Source: Nematostella vectensis
Taxonomy: Eukaryota; Cnidaria; Anthozoa; Actiniaria; Edwardsiidae
Reading direction: 5' to 3'
Length of the DNA stretch: 64,000 nucleotides
NCBI RefSeq assembly: GCF_932526225.1
Contig: NC_064046.1
Location: forward strand, 3,038,001 to 3,102,000
The notes beneath the pieces were generated by a model. The model ran no database searches. It was not told the DNA's origin and worked only from the letters and a program-made list of their open reading frames with translations. A program made the translations under genes and the position numbers. This document shows positions 1-10,744 of the stretch, piece after piece. How positions within the stretch are numbered: position 1 is the stretch's first letter; each line of letters begins with the position of its first letter.

Positions 1-74
1 TCAAATGCAAACACAGCGAGAGCTTTCACATACTACGTGACTTGTGTGACAGTTAAAGTACGTGCGTGACGTCT

Positions 75-236
75 TACACTACATAGATGCCACTCCTACA
101 ATGTGTACCATGATCACGGAAAGCTGTTACGCCTGACGGGCGTGACCTAGGTGTCACACACTTCGTAGATGCTACTCCTACAATAACATGATCACGGGAA
201 GCTGTTACGCGTGACACGGGTGACCACGGTGTCACA
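75..236. repeat. Two-copy tandem repeat over the MYLIP stop codon
   Basis: Two copies of a roughly 80-bp unit (about 75-157 and 158-236) share the motif GATGCyACTCCTACAAT followed by CATGATCACGG and AAGCTGTTACGC. The inner copy encodes the last dozen or so residues and stop codon of the MYLIP orthologue (stop 192-194), so the protein tail coincides with repeat sequence. Confidence 0.8.
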
Positions 237-3200
237 TACTCCACACGTCATGCTCTTCAGCGCGCACTCTATACACGCTTCCGTGTGCAAACAGGGTAAG
301 TAAGTAGAGTTCTTCCACCGCTTCTCGCACACTTTACAACACATCGCGCTTTTCAGCGTCTGCTTTTGCTTTTTAACTGAGTACATCTCCCTTAACTCAC
401 TTGCAGTTCTTGAAAACTCCTGTAAGCCCGAGAACACGTTCTTGTTCGATTCCGACTGTTCCGAGTTGGCGGAAAGCGACAGGTCTTGCTTCGGGTTCAT
501 GCAGGAGACTGTCGAGAAGAAGCCATTGAATGTCTGATTGGTCATGAGCCGGTCACGTGTTAAGTACCCGCTCGCCAGGCGCATGCGCGTCGCCTCGAGG
601 AGCCGGTTCTTTGCGGTCAGCGGCGTGGAGGGCGAGCTGAACTGGAAAACTTGTCCAAGCGCTCGCGGGGTTTTTGGTAAGGCAGGCGGCAGAGATGGTC
701 TTAATTCGCTCTGTAATTGAGCAGCTTTCTGCTCCGCGATGGCCCGCCAGGCTAGCTCGTAAACTTCGTTTTCTGTCCTCTCCACGTCAAACACATACCG
801 AGGGTTGGCCGGGGAGGCCTTGGGCGACTGTATCAGGTTAGAGAGGCTGTCGAGGCGGCTTCGCTTCCTCGTGGCATGTAGGACCCAGTCTCCAACGCTA
901 TCTAGGTAAAAGAACGAGTACATCTCGACAGTCGCATGATAGATATTTCTTGCGCTCTCATTGGTGGGGAGCTTGAACGTCACTTTGTAGCCATGGAAAC
1001 TCTCGCCGATCTCTAGAGTGTACTGCTTGCCCTTCAGCGACGCGCAGAATGCGTCAGAGAACAGATGTCTGCGGAAAGAAATAATCATCATATTTCATAG
1101 AAAACATGTAAATCGCGCACAGTGATTGGCCCAGAAAAGTTTACTGGGGCTTTCAATATTCTGCGAACTCTCCCGTCGATTTTCAACAGTTAACTTGACT
1201 TCCGTCACTCAAAATCCTTCACATGTTTTACATTTACACTTATTGATTAAATCCACAAAGACGTGGCCATCTCCCGCCTTCATTACAATGGGAATTTTAC
1301 AAAGGATCAATGCAAGACAGTGACGTCTGAGGGTATGACATACTCATCTATCATTATAACGCCAAGTTCATCCACTCTGACCTCATCTCAATACGCCACC
1401 ATTACCACCTCCCCTATTGTCACCCCATTAATATACACTCTGACCCCACTCGACACACCGCCACACACCCCTCCCATAATTACTCGTCTTTCTTTGCCAT
1501 TCCGTGTCCATACATCCTGACCCCATCTATCACATCCCCCACATCACCCCCCCATACTTACTCATCTATCGTCGCCATTCCTTGTGCATACATCCTGACC
1601 CTACTCGACACACCGCAACTACCACACCCCCAATACCATACTTACTTGTCTATAGTCGCCATTCCGTTTCCATACATCCTGACCCTGTCTCGACACACCG
1701 CCATTATCACACCCCCCATACCATATTACTTACTCGTCTATCATCGCCATTCCTTGTCCATACATCCTGACCCCGTCTCGACACACCGCCACTACCACCT
1801 CCTCACCGATGCTGCTGATGGCGGGAAAGGTCGCGGCGCCGTGTAATGGTGATTCCTCTACGAGCTGCATCAAGAGACGCTCCGCCTCACGCGAGGACAC
1901 CCCTAGGAGGGAACCAACACAAAAAAGTGGACCTTACTTTTCCGGGAGTGCGGTGGTGGGGGGGGGGGAAGGGGGGGGAAGGGGAGGGGGTGGGGATAGT
2001 GAGTTCTCTGACCACCCCCGAAAAAAAAAGGATTTCTTAATGCATTTGCAGTATCTCTATGGGACGTTAATTGTCGGATTTGACTACATACTAGAGTGAT
2101 CTAGCTTATGCTTTATAGTTTTGTCTACAAAAAGCACGTCTATTTAGAACCGAAAGTGTACCTTCGGCCGTTGTGGGGGGTGCGTTCGCGCCCCCTGCAC
2201 CCCTCCCCTCCCCCCTTGGTACAGGCTTAAACAGGTAATTATAGCTCGGACAACAGACACAACCATCAACCAATTGAATTATTTTCTTTAACAAATATAA
2301 TATTGTGATCCTAAAATAAAGTGACATGAGAAATGAGTGTCGCGAAAATGAGATGATGGGAAATTTTGGAGTTGGAGTGGCAAGGATGAAAGCATAAGCG
2401 CCGTTTATGTGTTTTGATGCATTGAAAAAGGCGTGTCCTTTTTAAAACGAAAGAAAACACTGCAAGATATATCGACAAAATTATATAAAACAAACTTTTT
2501 TTACTGCGTTTTAAGCATAATCGAAAATTTCACAATAGCTTCTCAAATGAGCAAATGGAAATGAGTGTTTTGGATGACAAAATGGCGGGTGACTGTATTA
2601 AAATGATCATGGTGGTTTTGTGACTTTACAAACGCGCCTGCGATGCAGTCTCACCTTTCATCAGCGCATCCTCCATGCGCAGTCTTTCCAGGGCTCTGGC
2701 GTCATTCGCCTGTGCCCACGTGTTCAGCACGTGCTGCTTGGATGACGTCAGAGCATTCTCGCCATACTCACAGCGCAGCAGTAAAGCCATGACACGTGGT
2801 GTGTTAGGTATAGTCTCGTGGTACTTCCCCTCTGCGAGGTGGGACTTTACATTCAGCAAAAATTGCCTCCTGGGGAGGGAACATGTGACTAAATACGGAA
2901 ATTCTCCTTACAATATGAATTAATTCACCTTCCTCCCACCTTCCCACAGCTCTTTGCGACGCGCGAATGAAATCGAAGTCAGGCGTCATGCTTGTAAACA
3001 AAGGCAACGTTTGTTTTTATCCTCGGTGCTGGGACGAGAAAGAGGAAAGCCGCCGCCTCCGGAATTGCACCAAACTCAAGCCCCGTTAAATCTTCAAGGA
3101 ACGCCAATGCAAGCGTGAAGAAATACCCCAAAAGTTTGTCTATTATTGAAATGGTGCGTTTGGGGACAGCCATCAATGACAAACTAGAACAAATACATGA

Positions 3201-6200
3201 ATTTGATATCAACGAAATGAAATACTGCAGTCGTCCACGGGAGGTGGACTTCAGTATCGAAAAGGAGCCGTTTGCGAGTGGCGGGTTTCGGCTCGCCTTT
3301 AAAGCCAAGTCCCACGACAAAGGCTTCGCTGGAAAGACGTGGGTTGTCAAAAAATTCCTCTCTAAAACCTTGGAGGACGTGCAAAAGTTGAATCTGACAG
3401 CTGAACAGCACACGCGGCAAGTTGTGCAAATGCATATGCTTGCTAAAAACATCGCTGAAAAGCTGCGCGATGAACTAGTCAAGGGAGACTGCCTTGAAGA
3501 GTATTGCAAGACTTTGTCTTACAATACCGTATACATGGGGCGGATGACAAATGAGCTTGGACAGCACAAGTGGGTAACCATAGAGGAGTATGTGAAGGGA
3601 GACTTTGTCAAGTACATTACCAATGACGGAACGAGCTGCGATTCAGAGGATGGAGACATGGAGATCGAGCAGAAGTGTGCAAGCCTGGCCCACTTTTCTA
3701 TTGAACATTCTCTGGGGTTGCTATTGATAGTAGACCTGCAGGGGAGTGGTCACACGCTGTACGATCCAGAGATTGCCTCACGAGATCACACAAAAGACGG
3801 TAAATTTTTGTTTGCCGCTGGAAATCTATCGCAGACTGTCATGATAACTTCCTAGCTCAGCATCGAGAGTGTAACATGTACTGCAAGTTACTCGGGCTAA
3901 AAAATTTGAGAAAGGAAAAAGACTAAGACAATCAATAATACCGAGAGTAAAACATTCATAATTGATTTTTGCACAATTGTACAAAATTATTGTAACATGT
4001 TTTGCAAGTTAATCGTGCTTAATAAATTTAATTTGAGAAAGGAAAAAACCAAGACAATCATAATAATTCCAAGAGTAAGCATTCATAATTGATTTTTGCG
4101 CTTGGTAATAATATTAATCGTTACAGAAGATGACAAATGTTATATATTTTTTACTGTTTTTTTGTATAACACATAAAAAATCGATGCGTTAAAATATATG
4201 CCTTATTTGTTCGAATTAAATCTTGAATCGATGCTGAGAATATAGAACAAATATAGGATAGAGTTGATTCGAGGAAAACGCTAGCCCCCCCCCCCACACA
4301 CACACACACACACACACGCACACCCTACTAAAACGGATAAAGATAAAGCTGAAGTGTAGTGACTCCTCATCATTTTGATTGGCATATATTTTATTTAAAT
4401 GTTGAAGTTTTGTTTTAGAAAAAGATATGCTTCCTTGCAATCCTTTGCCTTTATATCATCAACATCTGGGATAAGGCTCTCACAATTGTGCCTAAATTCT
4501 GACTTTTCAGCAGCTTCTTGAAGTTGCTCCTCTGATATCTTGAACCCTGTAGAATTTATCTATATATAATTACAGTCATTCTCTAAAGAAAAAGAAAATA
4601 AACAAAAAAGAAAAAGAAAATAAACAAAAGAGCTTACCGCACTGTTCTAGCTCCTCTGGAAAACTGTATATGTGATTGGGAACACCAGCAGGCAACGCTG
4701 TTTCTTTTTGGTGTCTTATTCTATGGCTGTTCCAGATACTGTCTTTAAAGACATCAACTTCTTTTTGGAAAAGAGGCATTATTATGTATGAAAGAAGAAT
4801 TCTGCAATAAATCAAATAATACAAACCGTGTGAGTAAAGAAATTTAACAAAAGATTAGTTGGGGGGAAGGGGCAAATACAACTCTTATTATATTTACTGT
4901 CTTCTAATGGAAATACCAGAGGTTGGAGAGGTCAAATCTCAACCATTTTTTTTTTTGGGTGAGGATATGAAATATTTTTGAAATTGCAAAATAACAGCCT
5001 ATGCTGACTGGGGTAAAAGAAGTTCATACAGTGGCATCAGTCTTCTGTCCTTGGAAGAAATCATTCTGGGAAAAGATCCAATAGACAACTACATAATATC
5101 AACTAAAAGAAGTAAAAGAAGTTCATACAGTGGCATCAGTCTCCTGTCCTTGGAAGAAATCATTCTGGAAAAAGATCCAATAGACAACTACATAATATCA
5201 ACTAAAAGAAGTAAAAGAAGTTCATACAGTGGTATCAGTCTTCTGTCTTTGGAAGAAATCATTCTGGAAAAAGATCCAATAGACAACTACATAATATCAA
5301 CTAAAAGAAGTAATAGAAGTTCATACAGTGGTATCAGTCTTCTGTCTTTGGAAGAAATCATTCTGGAAAAAGATCCAATAGACAACTACATAATATCAAC
5401 TAAAAGAACTAAAAGAAGTTCATACAGTGGTATCAGTCTTCTGTCCTTGGAAGAAATCATTCTGGAAAAAGATCCAATAGACAACTACATAATATCAACT
5501 AAAAGAACTAAAAGAAGTTCATACAGTGGTATCAGTCTTCTGTCCTTGGAAGAAATCATTCTGGAAAAAGATCCAATAGACAACTACATAATATCAACTA
5601 AAAGAAGTAAAAGAAGTTCATACAGTGGCATCAGTCTCCTGTCCTTGGGAGAAACATTCTGGAAAAAGATCCAATAGACAACTACATAATATCAACTAAA
5701 AGAACTAAAAGAAGTTCATACAGTGGTATCAGTCTCCTGTCCTTGGGAGAAATCATTCTGGAAAAAGATCCAATAGACAACTACATAATATCAACTAAAA
5801 GAACTAAAAGAAGTTCATACAGTGGCATCAGTCTCCTGTCCTTGGGAGAAATCATTCTGGAAAAAGATCCAATAGACAACTACATAATATCAACTAAAAG
5901 AACTAAAAGAAGTTCATACAGTGGTATCAGTCTCCTGTCCTTGGGAGAAATCATTCTGGAAAAAGATCCAATAGACAACTACATAATATCAACTAAAAGA
6001 ACTAAAAGAAGTTCATACAGTGGTATCAGTCTCCTGTCCTTGGGAGAAATCATTCTGGAAAAAGATCCAATAGACAACTACATAATATCAACTAAAAGAA
6101 CTAAAAGAAGTTCATACAGTGGCATCAGTCTCCTGTCCTTGGGAGAAACATTCTGGAAAAAGATCCAATAGACAACTACATAATATCAACTAAAAGAAGT

Positions 6201-9200
6201 AAAAGAAGTTCATACAGTGGTATCAGTCTTCTGTCCTTGGAAGAAATCATTCTGGGAAAAGATCCAATAGACAACTACATAATATCAACTAAAAGAAGTA
6301 AAAGAAGTTCATACAGTGGCATCAGTCTTCTGTCCTTAGAAGAAATCATTCTGGGAAAAGATCCAATAGACAACTACATAATATCAACTAAAAGAAGTAA
6401 AAGAATTTCATACAGTGGTATCAGTCTCCTGTCCTTGGAAGAAATCTTTCTGGGAAAAGATCCAATAGACAACTACATAATATCAACTACTTGACTGTAT
6501 GGACTGTAAATACTTGAAAGGATAACTTATGATTGCCCCGTAATTAATTAACGTTCATGTCAATTACCACCAGCTGTACCTATCAGTATCATTATGCGGA
6601 TCATAGTATCTTTGCCCCTTCAGCCAGCTTAGGTATTCCTTGAAATATTTTTCTAGGCGCTCATGGAGCTCTCTCCACCATCTTACAATCTATAGTATAT
6701 TGAGGGAATAAAATCATATTCACTTCCAAAGCTTTACCAATTGCAAATAATATCGCCCTCAATTAGCAAAAGCTTAAAAACAAATTATATGTCCTGTGGG
6801 AAAGATTCTGCCTCATGTAGACCAAAATAATGTAAATAAATGAAATCAGAATATGTTACCTGATTGGATGTTGATGGACCATAGATGACAGAGTCAATGG
6901 GATCGTCAAGATCACTATGATGGCGCCTGAGGAAGGCATGCATGGTAGCCCTGACTCCCGTTTTGGTACCTTTGTCCATGCGCAAATAGGCTGGGATACA
7001 CATGGTTTCGTAAATATGTTCTAAATACCACCTTCCGAAGCAGTTTTCTGCTACATGTATATAAGCACCCATAAACAGCCAGGGGAAAAGTGTTGTTTTG
7101 ATAACCCATGAGTTTATCATGACCATCAACAGAGTGCACGAAATCGGTACCCTTGGTGGTGAATACCCCTTTGGTTTTTTCTTCTTCTGAACAACGGAAC
7201 GATTTTGAAGACCTTCTGGGTCTAACTCTAACATTACGTCATGTACTAAATCCCTCGTGACGTTTAAATCATGCTGCTGTCTTATCTTCTTATGCATGGC
7301 GCGATAACCAAGCAGTTTCCCTGGCCCGTCCAGTTCTTCTTTTACTGCATCCTTTACTTCTTCAAGGGTCACGGTAGTGTCGGTATAATAAATACTGAAG
7401 TGACGAAGCCGGCGATCCAGGGAGCGAATACTCCATGTGTAATGAGGATAATCCCTCTGCATATAACTCAATATCTCGTTTCTTTTCAAAAGTTGATTAA
7501 CATATTTCTTTAGATCATCTTTGAGGTGTGTATCTTCCTTCCACGAATCGTTACGAAAGTATCCTCCACTGGACGCCATGTTTAGACATACTTCGCCTAT
7601 CCGACATCATCGGGCGGTCTTCAACCGACACTTGCCGATTGTGCCTGTTGACAGACACAACCCACTTCATAATTCGAGACCCGCGCCCCCAACACCGCAA
7701 GTCAGCTAACTTCCCTTACAAAACAAACACACGTGAGGGGTTTTCGTTGTCGTGCTCCCTTGCAATGTTTCTCTAGGGACAAAAACAAGGCCCAATGGGA
7801 CAGATCTCTAAGAAAGGGGTCTCTCGAATAAGTGTTTAGAAGAATATAGTCTGTACTCCTCGCTTTTTATTATGCTTAGGGCCGATGTGCACCATGGGAT
7901 ACTATGGCAGCGATAGGCCGACGAGATTTTACAATCATTTTGCTTTGACATTGATTTCGTTTTCAAATTGTTTTTGTTTTACAATCTAGTTTGTTTTAAT
8001 TTTGATTTCGCTTTCAAATTGTTTTTGTTTACAATTAAGTTTGCTTTTTGATTTGATTTCACTTTCAGAATACTTTGTTTAACAATTCATTTTGGTTTTA
8101 ACTTTGATTTCGCTTTGAAATTGTTTTGGTTTTACAATTAAGTTTGCATTTAACATCGATTTCGCTTTTGAATTATTTTTGTTTTACAATTTATTTTGCT
8201 TTTGAATAAAAAAAAATGTGATTTTTCCTCCAAGAAAATAAAGAAATCGAACGAAATTGAAGGCTTGTAAAACCACGAAGATGCTTTTACGGATTGCAAA
8301 GCATTCTGGGAGATCCAGGGAAAAATTCACGAGGGGAGGGCCAGTCATCACCCCCAGTCCTCTCCCCAAAGTATTTTCACCCCGAAGCCAAACAAATCAA
8401 TTCCAGGTCATACAGACCCAGAATAGCAGTGTAAACAATTTTAGAATCAATTTGGTTTCAGAAAAGACAGCATTTAGGAGAGCTGTGGTGATTCATTAGA
8501 AAATTATTTTCTCATCCAGGCAAAGCCAAACAAGAAAAATCATCATGAATCCACCTTTGCTTGCAAATATCCATAAGCAAAGCACTCAATTATGCCCCAA
8601 TAGACTTCATGATGTCCTGAGACACTCTCCTAATATGCTCATAGCTGTATTTCTGATGAAAAATACAAGCAACCATCAACTTGTGCTGGCTTCAGCACAA
8701 CGACGAGGGATTAAAAGTGGGGACCGCAAAGCACTGTTGGAAAGCTTGGATACCGCTGACTAGGTGCAGCTGTGTTTGATCTTGACGGGCTGTATAGAAC
8801 TCAGAATAGGGGGGGAAGGGAGGTATCTGTCTTCAGTCTGTTTTTTTTTTTGTAAATTCAGCTAAAAATAGCCAGGAGTCAATGGGTTAAACACCACTTA
8901 CCTAGTTTCCTCCAGCAGCAACTGGCTGTAGTTTACGAAGTATTTCACTCTGAGCTCCAACGCTGACCCTAATACACCCGGGCTCAGCTGTTCACGGAGT
9001 GAGTTGCGCAGGTTTATCCAACGCGCATCCCCAGCTTGAACATACCGCAGACCAAAATAGTCGACCTCGGCACTTAAATCATGCTTGCGACACACCTGCA
9101 TAAACGAACAGAGATAGTCGTACTTTTTCATAAGCCTCCCTACAACGCTGGGTCCAAAGAACAAATACATATAAGAAAAAATCTGCACGCCAGTTACCAT

Positions 9201-9715
9201 GAGAAAATTCTGCTTAAAATTGAAAAGCCCCCCTCTTGGGTTTAAAGCTCATATAAAACTTTGCTTAACCTTAGAAGAATTTTCTATTTAATCAATCTAC
9301 ACAAAACAATTCCAGCACAGATTGATTTCCACCTGAATATTCCGTACTTTGTATTATACTTTGTTTGTTATCCAGAGTTTAATATCTCCGTATCCAGATA
9401 ATCCCTTGCATCCTTACTGAAAACTTCATCTTTGTATTAGCATCTTATTCTCTCTCAAAATCTAAACCAAAATAAATAGTCTAGCATCGTGCAGTGAAAG
9501 CTTAGACTACATACGATTCATGCGTTCACTAGTCCAGACTTGGGACTCTGCGATCGGCATTCTGGCGAGCCAGAGCGTTGAGCGCAAAGAGAGTCCCAGG
9601 TCTGGACTAAAACTCTCACCTCCTCCAAAAGACAGCGTCCTGTTGCGTTTTTCGAGAGAGAAACGGACACCATGATTCCATCTGGAGCTTGTGGAAAATG
9701 CACCCTGCACAACAT
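192..9715 (-). CDS. MYLIP: MYLIP/IDOL orthologue, FERM-RING E3 ubiquitin ligase
   Basis: Five exons, all GT-AG with matching phases: 9715-9620, 9095-8902, 2869-2655, 1902-1734, 1068-192; 516 residues (human about 445). Exons 1-2 give the FERM F1 lobe (start MLCRVHF; EVDYFGLRYV near residue 44; WINLRN), exon 3 the F2 lobe, exons 4-5 the F3 lobe (RYVFDVERT aligns with human KYVFDIKRT). The C-terminus is a C3HC4 RING: CKVC, CLH, ACIEC, CGVC. Exons 4-5 align without gaps to human MYLIP around the F2-F3 junction. In vertebrates this ligase ubiquitinates LDL-receptor-family proteins and binds myosin regulatory light chain; its role here is inferred. The start is the ATG at 9715, because the frame upstream only offers TTG. 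Intron 2 (2870-8901) contains two other genes, and intron 4 begins with a repeat array copied from exon 4. Confidence 0.93.
1341..1808. repeat. Exon-edge minisatellite of MYLIP exon 4 and its 5' splice site
   Basis: About five to six diverged copies of a 78-88 bp unit. The copy at roughly 1731-1808 is the real 3' end of exon 4 plus its donor (intron begins at 1733 on the minus strand). The next copies, deeper in the intron, repeat both the exonic part and the donor: donor-like GT at 1645, 1561 and 1483, the first two reading gtaagta and the third gtaatta. The outer copies near 1341-1480 are more degraded. Confidence 0.85.
1950..1999 (+). other. G-rich tract with quadruplex potential
   Basis: Consecutive runs of G separated by single T or AA lie in MYLIP intron 3, about 50 bp upstream of the exon 4 acceptor. 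On the transcribed minus-strand product this becomes a C-rich polypyrimidine stretch. Quadruplex formation on the plus strand is an inference from composition. Confidence 0.6.
2998..3926 (+). pseudogene. Atypical alpha-kinase, intronless, frameshifted near its C-terminus
   Basis: An open frame from 2998 to 3855 has the alpha-kinase signature: glycine-rich loop FASGGFRLAFKA, nucleotide-binding WVVKKF, IVDLQGSG followed by YDPEI, then GNLSQ. The first in-frame ATG is at 3151, but the reading frame is open and lysine-rich back to 2998, so an upstream start may be lost. The frame stops at 3853-3855, just before the family zinc-binding tail. That tail, FLAQHRECNMYC then KLLGL, is present at once in another frame to a stop at 3924-3926, so a single missing base near 3843 explains the break. 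The copy has no introns and lies antisense inside MYLIP intron 2, which suggests a retrocopy. Sequencing or assembly error is the alternative. Confidence 0.8.
3870..4103. repeat. 121-bp tandem duplication of the alpha-kinase tail
   Basis: Sequence from the zinc-motif codons through the 3' flank (3870-3990) is repeated at 3991-4103. Shared blocks are TGTAACATGT, TTTGAGAAAGGAAAAA and CATTCATAATTGATTTTTGC. The second copy is diverged and its frame is not maintained. Confidence 0.8.
4285..4325. repeat. Poly-C / CA microsatellite
   Basis: A run of about 11 C is followed by about a dozen CA dinucleotides. It lies just downstream of the integrase-like gene's stop codon. Confidence 0.95.
4395..7579 (-). 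CDS. Integrase-core (DDE-type) domain gene, four exons, catalytically damaged
   Basis: Exons with consistent phases: 7579-6860, 6689-6580, 4801-4638, 4546-4395; 381 residues. The N-terminus has helix-turn-helix-like segments; later motifs include MDKGTKTG, IYGPSTSNQ, RWWRELHERL, DSIWNSHRIR and GVPNHIYSFPEE. These match the integrase core proteins that are abundant in cnidarians (recalled family resemblance, not a search). At about 7035-7150 the family motifs HSVDGHDKL and YGCLYTCSRKLL appear only in a different frame, so the spliced ORF is scrambled across the first catalytic Asp. A stretch expected after SRKLL is also missing, and the usual Glu of the second motif is Lys. The gene is probably a domesticated or decaying transposon gene, and lies in MYLIP intron 2 on the same strand. 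Confidence 0.75.
5013..6488. repeat. 99-bp minisatellite, about 15 copies
   Basis: Near-identical 99-bp units lie in intron 2 of the integrase-like gene. The period is a multiple of three and the plus strand stays open over long stretches, coding a 33-residue repeat around KDPIDNYIIS. Two units carry the same 1-bp deletion (near 5650 and 6144), 494 bp apart. This indicates that a block of five units was duplicated after the deletion arose. I see no initiation context or flanking exon that would make it a gene. Confidence 0.95.
7595..7745. mobile_element. Arm related to the foldback MITE at 30336-30628
   Basis: This stretch shares with the right arm of the foldback element in UBA3 intron 10 the blocks CTGTTGACA, AACCCACTTC (there ATCCACTTC), CCCCCAACA and the CAAACACAC end. 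It lies directly upstream of the integrase-like gene's start codon (7579). No matching opposite arm was found on the far side of the gene. Confidence 0.45.
7935..8205. repeat. T-rich minisatellite, period about 51 bp
   Basis: Five to six diverged units are built around TTTTGATTTCGCTTT, CAAATTGTTTTTGTTT and ACAATTAAGTTTGC. They lie in MYLIP intron 2. Confidence 0.85.
8206..8901. other. MYLIP intron 2 remainder, no recognised gene
   Basis: Only short open frames are seen (the longest is plus strand 8545-8763, 72 codons) and none resembles a family I know. The stretch ends at the donor of MYLIP exon 2. Confidence 0.6.
9530..9609. mobile_element. 80-bp foldback MITE beside the MYLIP exon 1 donor
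   Basis: The terminal inverted repeat TAGTCCAGACTTGGGACTCT faces AGAGTCCCAGGTCTGGACTA. It begins ten bases inside intron 1. Longer relatives with the same ends occur at 50928-51532. Confidence 0.85.
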
Positions 9716-10040
9716 CTTGATACGAATCAAGGTTCGCGAAAAACAAAGAAGATAGATATCTCTATCCTGGTTTAGCTTGTGCTTTTGAGTTATCAGTTAT
9801 CGGAATGAGTAACTTTGTAGTGTTCCCCAGAGATCAAGGAAAGCAAACATTACATTTCGCGGGAAACGACGTACGCACGTGAGGCGGAACATTTTCCACA
9901 TGCCAAAAGCATGACGTAAGATCTACGCATTCAAAAAGGCAGAGAAAACAACATAGTATTATTGACCCAAACAGCACAAAAAGAACACATCAATCACCAT
10001 CCAAAATAGTTTGCCTCGGTTCACCACACAAGCAAAAAAA
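9716..10040. promoter_or_regulatory. 5' flank of MYLIP
   Basis: About 300 bases upstream of the MYLIP start codon hold no ORF of note and no feature I can name with confidence. The assignment as promoter and 5' UTR is by position only. Confidence 0.35.
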
Positions 10041-10059
10041 ATATTATTTTTCTTTAAAG

Positions 10060-10235
10060 TATTTTATATAGCGCTTAGAGTAAAAGCGCTTCAAATTTAA
10101 AATCCTAATACGCATTAAGAATGGCCCATCCAGGAGCTGAGGAGCACAAGCTTCTAGTAAGCCGAGAAACAGAAAGACATTATCCATGTCTCGACCGGGA
10201 GCCGTACCAGTACTGAAGTTCAGTAAACTGGTAAA
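10060..10235. repeat. Dispersed repeat, partner at 57225-57380
   Basis: Both sites share AATTTAAAATCCT, CATTAA, GAGGAACACAAGCTT (here GAGGAGCACAAGCTTC), and CTCGACCGGGA or CTCGACCAGGA, in the same order. The family is not identified; the AGCGCTT inverted pair at its start resembles ends of short interspersed elements. Confidence 0.55.
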
Positions 10236-10240
10236 GGTGA

Positions 10241-10456
10241 GATGCCCCATACTCTAACAAGCCTACTGGGCCACCTGTGGTTAGATGCCCCATACTCTAA
10301 CAATCCTACTGGGCAACCTGTGGTGAGATGCCCCATACGCTAACAAGCCTACTGGGCCACCTGTGGTGAGATGCCCCATACGCTAACAAGCCTACTGGGC
10401 CACCTGTGGCGAGATGCCCCATACGCTAACAAGCATACTGGGCCACCTGTGGCTAT
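10241..10456. repeat. 43-bp minisatellite, five copies
   Basis: Units starting GATGCCCCATAC recur at 10241, 10284, 10327, 10370 and 10413, ending in CACCTGTGG. They lie downstream of the PRMT5 stop codon. Confidence 0.95.
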
Positions 10457-10744
10457 CGGTGTATGGGTGGGTGGGGAGGGATTTATCGAGCCTTTCTGGG
10501 TTGTATTTCTGTGTGTGTATGTGTTAGGGGAAAGTAAAAATAATACATTTAATTATCAAAGAGACAAGATACGACCTTGATCTAACCATTCATCATTCGT
10601 AACACGCATTACGTAAATTTATTAACATATCGTACTTTATCATTTAGGGTGCTACAGGGTGTAATACCATTATTCCCTAATGCAGACGTCAGTATCCCCA
10701 AACTAGCATCGATCGACATCCGAGGTTAATTTTAAAACATGACG

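Noticed and set aside
2979..3509. 176-codon minus-strand ORF
   Set aside because: It is the antisense shadow of the alpha-kinase frame; its first half only mirrors kinase codons.
5051..6494. Long plus-strand ORFs of 208, 142 and 85 codons encoding a 33-residue repeat
   Set aside because: They are read-through of a 99-bp minisatellite whose length is divisible by three; units with a 1-bp loss break the frame, and there is no flanking coding sequence.
8545..8763. 72-codon plus-strand ORF in MYLIP intron 2
   Set aside because: No recognisable domain and no supporting splice or promoter context; kept only as part of an intron description.
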